Below, piece by piece: positions 39,070 through 46,425 of a DNA stretch of 64,000 nucleotides; position 1 is the stretch's first letter, and each line of letters opens with the position of its first letter. Origin of the DNA: Iodidimonas sp. SYSU 1G8 (lineage in GTDB: Bacteria; Pseudomonadota; Alphaproteobacteria; SMXS01); NCBI RefSeq assembly GCF_039655775.1, contig NZ_JBBYXJ010000001.1:124001-188000 (forward strand), written 5' to 3'. A model generated the notes under the pieces. The model searched no databases and was not told the origin of the DNA. It saw only the letters and a program-made list of their open reading frames with translations. Position numbers and translations under genes: made by a program.

Positions 39070-39378
39070 GTCCGCGCGGGATGGGCGGTTTGCGGGTCAG
39101 GCCACGGGTGCGGCGGATTTTAGTGCGGCGGTTTGGGTTCTCAAAATGAATTGGCCGCTTAGTCATTGGAGTTCTTCGCGGACTTCCATCGACTCGCGTC
39201 GATGTCGACATCCGAAGGAGCAGTGGGATAGGGAAAAACGCCGTTCTCTTTGCGAATAAAAGCGGCTACCTTCGGCGTGCATCCGGCCAGGGCAAGGGGT
39301 TCGTCGAGGCTGGATGCGGATCAGCACAGGCTTCGGCACGCGAGCGGCCGGACGCATTTCCGACACATGAGGCGCGCG
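39070..39378. promoter_or_regulatory. Divergent intergenic region with nested palindromes
   Basis: 309 bp without a credible gene, between the chemosensory operon (minus) and GPP34-STAS genes (plus). It holds a perfect inverted repeat CATCGAC-TCGC-GTCGATG (39187-39204) overlapped by a perfect 12-bp palindrome GATGTCGACATC (39201-39212). These are candidate binding sites for a regulator of both operons. I saw no clear -10/-35 pair. Confidence 0.4.
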
Positions 39379-40032
39379 ATGTCCATCACGGTCTGCGAAG
39401 AGATCATTCTTCTCACGGTGAACGACGAGGGCAAGCTGCTGCGATGGAGCGAGGAACTCGCCGTTCGCGCCGCTGTCGCTGGCGCCAGCCTGATCGATCT
39501 GGCGTTCCGCGGTCGAATCGACAATGACGTGACCGAGCTGTTCATCGTCAATCCCGAGCCGACCGGCGAGCCGCATCTCGACCTGGCGCTGAAATACCTG
39601 GCGGGGAAGGGCGAGCGCATGCCCATCCAGACGGCGGTCTATGACGTGATGGAAGTGGCGCGCGAAATTCACGCGCTCGCGCTCCAGCGGCTGGTCGACC
39701 GGCAGATTCTGGCGAAGAAGGATGAATCATTCCTGTGGGTGCTCAAGAGCCGGCGCTATCCGCCGCTCAGCAGCGTCATTCAGCAGGAAGCCAAGCTGCG
39801 TATCCTGTCGACGCTGATGAGCGATGATATTCCCTCGTCCGAGGACGTGGCGCTGATCAGCCTTGCCTATGAGACGCGGATTCTGGAATTGTTCATGTCG
39901 CCCGCCGAGATCGAACGGCTGTCGGCGCGGATACAGGAAGTCGGCAATCTGGAACTGATCGCCCAGGCGGTTTCCGCGGTCATATCGGACATTCGCACGG
40001 CGTCGCCGATCCTGTTCATGGCGCCGCTGTGA
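39379..40032 (+). CDS. GPP34 (Golgi phosphoprotein 3/Vps74-like) domain protein
   Basis: 217 aa from ATG 39379, with GAGG 8 bp upstream; longer frames to 39250 lack a site. Motifs EEIILLTVNDEGKLL, AVAGASLIDLAFRGRID, then ALQRLVDRQILAKKDESFLW and a helical C-terminus, the bacterial GPP34 pattern. In eukaryotes this fold binds phosphatidylinositol-4-phosphate; bacterial roles are unknown. It is 38 bp upstream of the STAS gene, so it probably belongs to the partner-switch output. A direct target of STAS or RsbW is speculation. Confidence 0.8.
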   Translation: MSITVCEEIILLTVNDEGKLLRWSEELAVRAAVAGASLIDLAFRGRIDNDVTELFIVNPEPTGEPHLDLALKYLAGKGERMPIQTAVYDVMEVAREIHALALQRLVDRQILAKKDESFLWVLKSRRYPPLSSVIQQEAKLRILSTLMSDDIPSSEDVALISLAYETRILELFMSPAEIERLSARIQEVGNLELIAQAVSAVISDIRTASPILFMAPL

Positions 40033-40070
40033 CAGCCATCGGTCACGAATAACAGAACGTTGAGGACAAC

Positions 40071-40394
40071 ATGGAAGTGAAAAGCGAAACAGTCGGCGAT
40101 GCGCTGGTCGTCCGTCCCGAGGGCAGGGTCGACAGCATCACCTCGCCTGCGCTGGAAGCCGCGCTCGTGCCACTCGCCGACCGGGCCGGAAAGGTGGTCA
40201 TCGACTGTGCCGGTGTCACCTACGTTTCCAGCGCGGGACTGCGCGTCTTTCTGACCGCCGCCAAGACCGCCAAGTCCAAGGGCGGCAAGATCGTGCTGGC
40301 CGCGCTGACGCCCGGTGTGCAGGAAGTGTTCACGGTCAGTGGATTTTCCAAGATTATCGAGATGTATCCCACCGTCGATGCCGCGGTCGCCTGA
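40071..40394 (+). CDS. STAS-domain anti-sigma factor antagonist
   Basis: 107 aa, a single STAS domain: VVRPEGRVDSITSPALEAAL, VIDCAGVTYVSSAGLRVFL with the phosphorylatable Ser in VSSAGL, and QEVFTVSGFSKIIEMYPTVDAA. The phosphorylated form is expected from the RsbW-type kinase at 36270, the dephosphorylated form from the PP2C at 27392. Cotranscribed with the GPP34 gene and divergent from the chemosensory operon. It may be the hub through which receptor signalling reaches its target. Confidence 0.9.
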   Translation: MEVKSETVGDALVVRPEGRVDSITSPALEAALVPLADRAGKVVIDCAGVTYVSSAGLRVFLTAAKTAKSKGGKIVLAALTPGVQEVFTVSGFSKIIEMYPTVDAAVA

Positions 40395-40435
40395 CGCCAT
40401 CTTTCGGAAGTGAATCTCATCGCCTTGTGGACTTT

Positions 40436-40462
40436 ACCGCTGTTTAGGTCTTAAACAGCGGT
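40436..40462. promoter_or_regulatory. Perfect 11-bp hairpin between STAS and DUF6481 genes
   Basis: ACCGCTGTTTA-GGTCT-TAAACAGCGGT, 42 bp after the STAS stop and 53 bp before the next start. No T tract follows on either strand, so it is either an atypical terminator or an operator for the DUF6481 gene. Confidence 0.5.
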
Positions 40463-40514
40463 TCACGTCGCCATTGGCGACCCGCGATGACATTGATCTG
40501 AAGGTTTATACGAC

Positions 40515-40895
40515 ATGAAGGGTAAGGAAACCGGGAGCTTCTCCGACCGGTTGAAGGATTCGGCGGCGGCGAAGCAGGCGCTGCTGGAGCGAGCGAAGGC
40601 AAAATCGCCGCTGAATGATCCTGAGTTCGCCAAACGCCAGGAAGCCAAGAAGGCGGTCGCCGAAGCCCGTGAGCAACGGCTTGCCGAACGCAAGGCCGCC
40701 AAGGCTGAAGAAAAGGCGCGGCGCGAAGCGGAACTGGCCGCCACCGCCGCCGAGCGGGAACAGGCTGCGCGCGAAGAAGCGCTGCGTCTGGAGGCCGAGA
40801 AGATCAACCAGGCCGAGCGCGAACTCGAACTGGAAGCCGAGCGTAAAGCGAAACGCGATGCGCGCTATGCCGCGCGCAAGGCGCGTAAGCGCTAG
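40515..40895 (+). CDS. DUF6481 family protein
   Basis: 126 aa, almost entirely charged helix with very high Ala, Glu, Lys and Arg (KAEEKARREAELAATAAERE, RKAKRDARYAARKARKR) and a start GSFSDRLKDSAAAKQALLER typical of the family. Predicted long coiled coil, very basic at the C-terminus. Function unknown; frequent in alphaproteobacteria. Confidence 0.78.
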   Translation: MKGKETGSFSDRLKDSAAAKQALLERAKAKSPLNDPEFAKRQEAKKAVAEAREQRLAERKAAKAEEKARREAELAATAAEREQAAREEALRLEAEKINQAERELELEAERKAKRDARYAARKARKR

Positions 40896-40900
40896 ACGGA

Positions 40901-40928
40901 AAAAGGGCGGCTCACCGAGAGCCGCCCT
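40901..40928 (-). terminator. Terminator for csbD-like gene, possibly bidirectional
   Basis: GGGCGGCTC-ACCGA-GAGCCGCCC with AAAA on the left side, giving a T run for minus-strand transcripts from the CsbD gene. The plus-strand side lacks a T tract. Confidence 0.72.
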
Positions 40929-40959
40929 CCTATCGGGTCGGAAGAAGCAAGCGCCTCGA

Positions 40960-41148
40960 TTAGAGGTCCGCGGCTTTCTTGACCTTCTCCTTGGCTTCGC
41001 CAAGAGCCTGCTGGCCCTTGCCCTTCAACTCCTGCGCCTTGCCTTCGCCCTGCAGCTTCGGCGAATCGACGGCCTTGCCGACGCCCTGCTTGGCCTTGCC
41101 GGCGGCTTCGTTGGCGGCGCCCTTAACCTTGTCAGCGGTGCTACCCAT
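40960..41148 (-). CDS. CsbD-family stress protein
   Basis: 62 aa, [19 protein letters not shown] then [20 protein letters not shown]: the CsbD pattern of a small soluble helical protein induced by general stress. An EcfG-type promoter lies 42-66 bp upstream. Role of CsbD proteins is not known. Confidence 0.88.
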   Translation of the reverse strand: MGSTADKVKGAANEAAGKAKQGVGKAVDSPKLQGEGKAQELKGKGQQALGEAKEKVKKAADL

Positions 41149-41189
41149 GGAACTATCCTTTCACATCGGTGGGGGAGTAGTCCTCATTC

Positions 41190-41214
41190 AACGACGCGTG
41201 ATTGGTTAGGTTCC
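41190..41214 (-). promoter_or_regulatory. EcfG-type promoter for the CsbD gene
   Basis: On the minus strand GGAAC-N16-CGTT, a full match to the alphaproteobacterial general-stress consensus, 42 bp upstream of the CsbD start codon. Confidence 0.75.
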
Positions 41215-41320
41215 CGGGCTCCTTCTTTTGTCGGAAGCGATAGAGCTTCGATGTCAATCAATGCCTTGGCATTCATCCAGGAGTTGTATAGAACAAAAGA
41301 AGAACATAGAGGAGGTGCCG

Positions 41321-42538
41321 TTGGACATCCGGCGCAAGCTGGCCATTCTGGCCGATGCCGCGAAATATGATGCGTCCTGTGCCTCGAGCGGAACGGACCG
41401 ACGCGACTCGCGCGACGGCAAGGGACTCGGATCCACCGAGGGGATGGGCATCTGCCACTCCTATGCGCCGGACGGACGCTGCATATCGCTGCTGAAAATC
41501 CTGCTGACCAATGCCTGCGCGTTCGACTGTCTCTATTGTATCAATCGTTCATCCAGCAACGTCCCCCGGGCGAGGTTCACGGTCGAGGAAGCCGTGGGCC
41601 TGACTCTCGATTTCTACCGGCGCAACTATATCGAAGGCCTGTTTCTGTCATCCGGCATCATCCGCAATCCCGACTACACGATGGAGCAGGTGGTGCGTGT
41701 CGCGCGCAGCCTGCGGGTGGACCATGGCTTCAGGGGATACATTCATCTGAAGACGATCCCCGATGCCGATCAGGCCCTCATCGCCGAGGCAGGTCTTTAT
41801 GCCGACAGGCTCAGCATCAATGTGGAACTGCCCACCGAGGACAGCCTGGCATCGCTGGCGCCGGAAAAGGATAGCCGCGCCATACGGCGGACCATGGGCA
41901 ACCTGCGCCTCAGGCTTGAGGAAGCCCGTGCCGAGAAGCACGCGCCGCGCTTCGCGCCGGCCGGCCAGAGCACCCAGATGATCGTCGGCGCCGACGCAGC
42001 GACAGATCGGGACGTGCTCGACACCAGCGCCAACCTTTACGGCGCCTATCGTCTGAAGCGCGTCTACTATTCGGCTTTCAGCCCGATTCCCGACGCCAGC
42101 AGTGCGCTGCCCCTAGTCGCACCGCCGCTGGTGCGCGAACACCGACTCTATCAGGCCGATTGGCTGATGCGTTTCTATGGCTTCGATGTCGTTGAAATCG
42201 CCGGTGCGGATGATGGCATGCTGCCGCTGGACATGGACCCCAAGCTTGCGTGGGCGCTGCGGCACCGGGGCGAGTTTCCGGTCGATGTGAACCGCGCGCC
42301 GCGCGAGCGGCTTTTGCGCGTGCCCGGTCTCGGGCGCAAGGCGGTCGAGAGGATCATCGCCTCGCGCAGGCACCGTTTCATCCGTGTCGAGGACCTTGGC
42401 CGCTTGCGCGTTCCCGTCGCGCGCGTGCTCCCCTTCGTCATTCTCAGCGATCACCGGCCATCCACCGCATTGCTCGACGGGGCCGCCTTGAAGGCAAGAC
42501 TGGTTCCGCCACCGAAGCAGTTGAGCCTGGCGTTCTGA
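41321..42538 (+). CDS. Putative DNA modification/repair radical SAM protein (TIGR03916 type)
   Basis: 405 aa. I choose TTG 41321: a textbook GGAGG sits 5 bases before it, and the protein then begins LDIRRKLAILADAAKYDASC as family members do; the longer frame to 41228 has no site. Radical SAM cluster CAFDCLYC, further Cys in SCASSG and MGICHSYAPDGRCISLLK. C-terminal helix-hairpin-helix VNRAPRERLLRVPGLGRKAV suggests DNA binding. The UdgX-like gene starts 2 bp after the stop. Function is inferred in the field from this partnership and is not demonstrated. Confidence 0.88.
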   Translation: MDIRRKLAILADAAKYDASCASSGTDRRDSRDGKGLGSTEGMGICHSYAPDGRCISLLKILLTNACAFDCLYCINRSSSNVPRARFTVEEAVGLTLDFYRRNYIEGLFLSSGIIRNPDYTMEQVVRVARSLRVDHGFRGYIHLKTIPDADQALIAEAGLYADRLSINVELPTEDSLASLAPEKDSRAIRRTMGNLRLRLEEARAEKHAPRFAPAGQSTQMIVGADAATDRDVLDTSANLYGAYRLKRVYYSAFSPIPDASSALPLVAPPLVREHRLYQADWLMRFYGFDVVEIAGADDGMLPLDMDPKLAWALRHRGEFPVDVNRAPRERLLRVPGLGRKAVERIIASRRHRFIRVEDLGRLRVPVARVLPFVILSDHRPSTALLDGAALKARLVPPPKQLSLAF

Positions 42539-42540
42539 GC

Positions 42541-43953
42541 ATGTCGACCATCCGGTTGGCCGGAGAAACGGACTTCGACGGGTGGCGTCGCATGGCGCGT
42601 CGCTACGCCGCGGCGGGCGTCGTTCCGGACGCGTTGATATGGTGTGTTGACGAGGATGATCTATTTGCCGGGGAGGCAGCGCCGCCGCCGCCAAAGACAG
42701 GCGAATTGACGGTCCCTGCCGCATTCCTTCCTTTGGCGCGTACGGCCATCCTGCACAAGGAGCCAGCCCGGTTCGCGCTGCTGTACACCCTGCTATGGCG
42801 GCTACGGGAGGAGAAGGGGCTGCTCGATGTCAGCGTCGATCCGCTGGTTGCACGGATCGAAGGCATGGCGAAGTCGGTGCGGCGGGACATTCACAAGATG
42901 CATGCCTTCGTCCGGTTCCGGGAGCACCCGGACGAGAGGGGCATTCATTACGTGTCCTGGTTCGAGCCGGAGCATCACATCGTCGAAGCTGCGGCGCCGT
43001 TCTTCCAGCGCCGTTTCGCCGCGATGCGGTGGTCGATCCTGACGCCGGAACAAAGTGCCCATTGGAACGGTATAGACCTGACGATCGGCCCCGGTGTTCC
43101 GAAGCCTCCGGCGGAGGTCGACGACGCGGAGGACCTATGGCGAACCTATTACGCATCAATCTTCAATCCGGCCCGCCTCAAAGTGTCGGCCATGCGCTCG
43201 GAGATGCCGCGCAAATACTGGAAGAATCTCCCCGAGGCACCGTTGATCGCCCCCCTGATCAGGGAGGCGGCGTCCCGGTCCGCGCAGATGGTGGACGCCG
43301 GACCCCAGCAACCGAACGCCAGGCCGCAGAGTCAGGAGCATCTCATGTCACGTGCTGACGCCGGGGAGATGCTTCCGGGGCTGGCGGCGCTGGCGCGAGA
43401 GGCGGCGCGCTGCCGCTCGTGCCCGCTGTGGAAGCCGGCGACTCAAACGGTGTTTGGCGAAGGTCCGGAGGATGCGGAACTCGTGCTGGTCGGGGAGCAA
43501 CCGGGCGACCGGGAAGATCTGGCGGGCCGGCCGTTTGTCGGCCCTGCGGGCGAGGTGCTGGATCGGGCGCTCGCCGAGGCAGGGATCGACCGGACCCGGG
43601 CCTATGTCACGAATGCCGTCAAGCACTTCAAGTTTACCCCGCGCGGCAAGAAGCGGCTGCATCAGAAGCCCGACGCGGGCGAAATCGAGGCATGCCGGTT
43701 CTGGCTTTCCGGCGAACTGGAGGTGGTCAGGCCGCGCCTCGTCGTCGCGTTGGGTGCCACGGCCCTCCAAAGCCTCGCCGGAAAAGCACTGCCGATCGGG
43801 AAGAACCGGGGCAGGATCATGGCAATCGGCGACCTGAACGTGCTGGCGACCGTCCATCCTTCCTACCTGCTCCGCCTGCCGGACGCTGACGCCCGGGAAA
43901 GGGAATATGGCCGGTTCGTGGATGATCTACGGCTCGCGGTCAGATCGGCGTAG
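42541..43953 (+). CDS. UdgX-family uracil-DNA glycosylase fused to DUF4130-like domain
   Basis: 470 aa. The N-terminal ~250 residues are the TIGR03915/DUF4130 domain (PDALIWCVDEDDLFAG, RIEGMAKSVRRDIHKMHAF, ARYYASIFNPAR-like near TYYASIFNPARLKV). The C-terminal ~200 are UdgX: GEQPGDREDLAGRPFVGPAG, KHFKFTPRGKKRLHQKP and ATVHPSYLLR. The KRxxH-like loop RGKKRLHQ contains the His that in UdgX links covalently to uracil-DNA, so this protein may trap abasic sites. Two bases separate it from the radical SAM gene; they form a known pair. Confidence 0.9.
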   Translation: MSTIRLAGETDFDGWRRMARRYAAAGVVPDALIWCVDEDDLFAGEAAPPPPKTGELTVPAAFLPLARTAILHKEPARFALLYTLLWRLREEKGLLDVSVDPLVARIEGMAKSVRRDIHKMHAFVRFREHPDERGIHYVSWFEPEHHIVEAAAPFFQRRFAAMRWSILTPEQSAHWNGIDLTIGPGVPKPPAEVDDAEDLWRTYYASIFNPARLKVSAMRSEMPRKYWKNLPEAPLIAPLIREAASRSAQMVDAGPQQPNARPQSQEHLMSRADAGEMLPGLAALAREAARCRSCPLWKPATQTVFGEGPEDAELVLVGEQPGDREDLAGRPFVGPAGEVLDRALAEAGIDRTRAYVTNAVKHFKFTPRGKKRLHQKPDAGEIEACRFWLSGELEVVRPRLVVALGATALQSLAGKALPIGKNRGRIMAIGDLNVLATVHPSYLLRLPDADAREREYGRFVDDLRLAVRSA

Positions 43954-43970
43954 GCGGCGGCAAACCCTGT

Positions 43971-43994
43971 CGGCATTGTTTTGAAACATTGCCG
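43971..43994. terminator. Hairpin after the UdgX gene
   Basis: CGGCATTGTTT with AAACATTGCCG, 10 of 11 positions pairing around a two-base loop, 17 bp after the stop. No T tract follows. Probable weak terminator. The remaining 230 bp up to the next gene show nothing I can name. Confidence 0.4.
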
Positions 43995-44225
43995 CAGATG
44001 TCCGGCCGGACGAAGTGTATACAACAGGGCAGATAGTCTGTTCACGGTGGTTGACCCGGCTTATGGTGCGGGTGTACCTGCCAGCCTTGGAGTTTCTCGA
44101 CGGCGGCCTGATCAGCAGCCAGGCCGTCCCCTCCCGCAGCCGCCCGGTATCCCTTCGCCGGGCGGCTGTTCTTTCGTTGATCGAGAACAAATCCGACTTC
44201 GTCTTCGCGCGCTAATCTGCGCGGC

Positions 44226-44825
44226 ATGGAGACGTCCGTGGCACACAAGCGAATCGTCGTCATTCTCGCGCATCCCGATCCCGCCGCGGAGCGGCTGTGC
44301 CGGGCGCTGGCCGGCGCGTATGTGACCGCCGCGCGGGCAGCGGGGCACGAGGTCGACTTCATCGATCTGGCGACTCTGGCCATCCCGCTGTTGTCTTCGC
44401 AGCGGGAGTTCGAGCATCAACCGGTCCCGGACTCCCTGAGGTCCGCCTGCGAGTCCATCGGCGCGGCTGGGCATCTCGTCCTGGTTTTTCCACTGTGGCT
44501 CGGGACCATGCCGGCCCTGTTGAAGGCATTCCTGGAGCAGGTGATGCGGCCTGGCATCGCGTTCCGTTACCGCGACAAGGGATTGCCCGAGAAGCTCTGG
44601 GCAGGCAAGAGCGCCCGCCTCATCGTCACCATGGGCATGCCCGCGACAGCGTATCGCTGGTTCTACGGTGCGCACGGCCTCAAGGCGCTGAAGCGCAATA
44701 TTCTCTCCTTCGTCGGGTTCAGCCCGGTCAGCGACACGCTTTTCGGCATGGTGGAAGCCGCCGGGCCGAAAACGCGCGACAAGTGGTTCGCGAAGGTGCG
44801 TCGTCTTGGGGAGAGTGGCCGCTAG
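44226..44825 (+). CDS. Flavodoxin-fold NAD(P)H-dependent oxidoreductase
   Basis: 199 aa. Opens RIVVILAHPDPAAERLCRAL, the NQO1/KefF-type flavodoxin fold; FPLWLGTMPALLKAFLEQV is the conserved flavin-side motif, followed by GKSARLIVTMGMPATAYRW. Likely a two-electron quinone or dye reductase with bound FMN or FAD. No operon partner. Confidence 0.85.
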   Translation: METSVAHKRIVVILAHPDPAAERLCRALAGAYVTAARAAGHEVDFIDLATLAIPLLSSQREFEHQPVPDSLRSACESIGAAGHLVLVFPLWLGTMPALLKAFLEQVMRPGIAFRYRDKGLPEKLWAGKSARLIVTMGMPATAYRWFYGAHGLKALKRNILSFVGFSPVSDTLFGMVEAAGPKTRDKWFAKVRRLGESGR

Positions 44826-44849
44826 CCACTCCGTTTGGCGGCGTCGAAA

Positions 44850-44914
44850 AAATAAGCGCCCGGTCACAAACTCGGATAGGGCTTGGGGGCTGAATTCCGA
44901 GATCGTGACCGGGC
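44850..44914 (-). terminator. Large two-tier hairpin with T run on minus strand
   Basis: Outer arms GCCCGGTCAC (44858-44867) and GTGACCGGGC (44905-44914) pair perfectly. After a 3x3 internal loop, CTCGG (44871-44875) pairs with CCGAG (44897-44901). On the minus strand the hairpin is followed by a TTATTTTTT run, so it probably terminates the DUF2189 gene. The 21-nt apical loop is large for a simple terminator. Confidence 0.6.
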
Positions 44915-45006
44915 TGACGAGGCCAACACCGGTAAAGTCGCTTCGTCCTGTGGCGGCAATTTGACCGCCATCGGGCATTTCCGAGAACGAGAATTTTCCC
45001 GTCGGT

Positions 45007-45801
45007 TCAGGGCAGCGTGATAACCCTTCGGTAGAGATGCCAGGTGGCGTGGCCGAGCACCGGCATCGCCACGGCCAGCCCGACGAAGAACGGCAACGCG
45101 CCGAGAAGCAGCAGGCCGGACACCATCAGTCCCCAGACCGCCATGGGAAGCGGATTGGCCGCGACCGCGCGCAGCGAGGTCAGGACCGCGTCCACCGGAC
45201 CCACGTCCCGATCGACGAGCAGGGGGAACGAAATGACGCTGATGGACAGCACGACGCCCGCGAACATCAGTCCGAGCAGATTCCCCGCGCCGATCAGCAG
45301 CCAGCCTCGCGGCGTGCCAAATACCTCGGCGAGGAATTCTCCCGGCGACATGAACCAGATGGCGCCGCTGCCGACAGTCGACTGATACAGCGTGATCGCG
45401 ACCGCCAGCCACGCCATGAACAGGGTGGCGAGCAGCACCGCGAGCACCGCGATGCTGCCGATGCCTGGCAGCCGGAAAACCTGGAAGGCGTCGCGCCAGT
45501 GGGTCTCCAGTCCCTGTTCACGCCGCCAACTGACATGATAGAGGCCGACCGCGACGACGGGGCCGAGCAGGGCGCATCCGGACACGATCGGAAAGATCAG
45601 CGGAATGACGCCATAGCCAAAGGCCAGGCGAACGACCGTGTACATCAGCAGTGGATAGATGAGACACAAGAACAGCACGTCGCTGCGGTTGCTGGCGTAA
45701 TCCCGCATACCCTGTCGCAGGACATCGCGAAGATCGGCGACGCGGATTTTGTGGATCTTGGCTTCGGCGTAATCGGAGCTCACGCCTGTGACGGTGCCCA
45801 T
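45007..45801 (-). CDS. DUF2189 membrane protein
   Basis: 264 aa from ATG 45801, preceded by GGGGAGTCTGACC; the frame extends to 46011 without a better site. Six hydrophobic helices, starting after the family-typical IHKIRVADLRDVLRQGMRDY, with GPVVAVGLYHVSWRREQG in the middle and GHATWHLYRRVI at the end. Predicted inner-membrane protein, function unknown. Confidence 0.82.
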   Translation of the reverse strand: MGTVTGVSSDYAEAKIHKIRVADLRDVLRQGMRDYASNRSDVLFLCLIYPLLMYTVVRLAFGYGVIPLIFPIVSGCALLGPVVAVGLYHVSWRREQGLETHWRDAFQVFRLPGIGSIAVLAVLLATLFMAWLAVAITLYQSTVGSGAIWFMSPGEFLAEVFGTPRGWLLIGAGNLLGLMFAGVVLSISVISFPLLVDRDVGPVDAVLTSLRAVAANPLPMAVWGLMVSGLLLLGALPFFVGLAVAMPVLGHATWHLYRRVITLP

Positions 45802-45953
45802 GGTCAGACTCCCCATTTGCTGCGCGAACGCCCGAGAGAGACCATTGCCGCCTATGCTCCCCAGAATCGACGTCGTGTCAGGATCTCGGGCAACCAACGG
45901 TTGGAGGATACGCCCCCGCTTGCGATTTGTCATCACAAGCAGGGGCAGGACCG

Positions 45954-46412
45954 TCAGCGGCTCTCGATCTTGACGAAAAGACGGGTCAGTTGCGACGTCT
46001 TGATCCGCCATGCGCCGTCGATCTTTTCATAGGTCTCGCGGTAGTGGCCGTAGCCTCGGAAGAAGAACGTGCCGTTCTTGACAGTGTCCTCCATGGGATG
46101 AATCCCTCGCGCCGTCGTCTCGGACAGGAGCTCGATCTCCGGGGTATGGCCATGGTGGGCGCTCTGGGCGTTGGCCAGCGCGCCGCCGATATAGGTGACG
46201 ATGTTCTCCAGCCCGGAGACCGGCTCATGCTCGGTATAGCCCTCGGGCGTTCCGGCCACGGGATCGCGCAGCGCTTCGCGGAAATCGAAGACGGCATCGG
46301 GCGCGAACACGGTGCGCAGCGTGTCGAATTCCTTGGTGTCGATGGAGCGGAAATACCGCGCCTTGAGCTGCTTGATTTCCTCGATGGCCAGCAGCTTTTC
46401 GATATCTGTCAC
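45954..46412 (-). CDS. SnoaL/NTF2-like protein
   Basis: 152 aa. MTDIEKLLAIEEIKQLKARYFRS-type start of SnoaL_4 proteins, then FAPDAVFDFREAL, HHGHTPEIELLSE and GHYRETYEKIDGAWRIKTSQ: a cone-shaped alpha+beta barrel used by isomerases, dehydratases and small hydrolases. It starts 13 bp after the SDR gene, so it probably acts on the same substrate. Confidence 0.82.
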   Translation of the reverse strand: MTDIEKLLAIEEIKQLKARYFRSIDTKEFDTLRTVFAPDAVFDFREALRDPVAGTPEGYTEHEPVSGLENIVTYIGGALANAQSAHHGHTPEIELLSETTARGIHPMEDTVKNGTFFFRGYGHYRETYEKIDGAWRIKTSQLTRLFVKIESR

Positions 46413-46425
46413 GTCTTTCTCCCTG

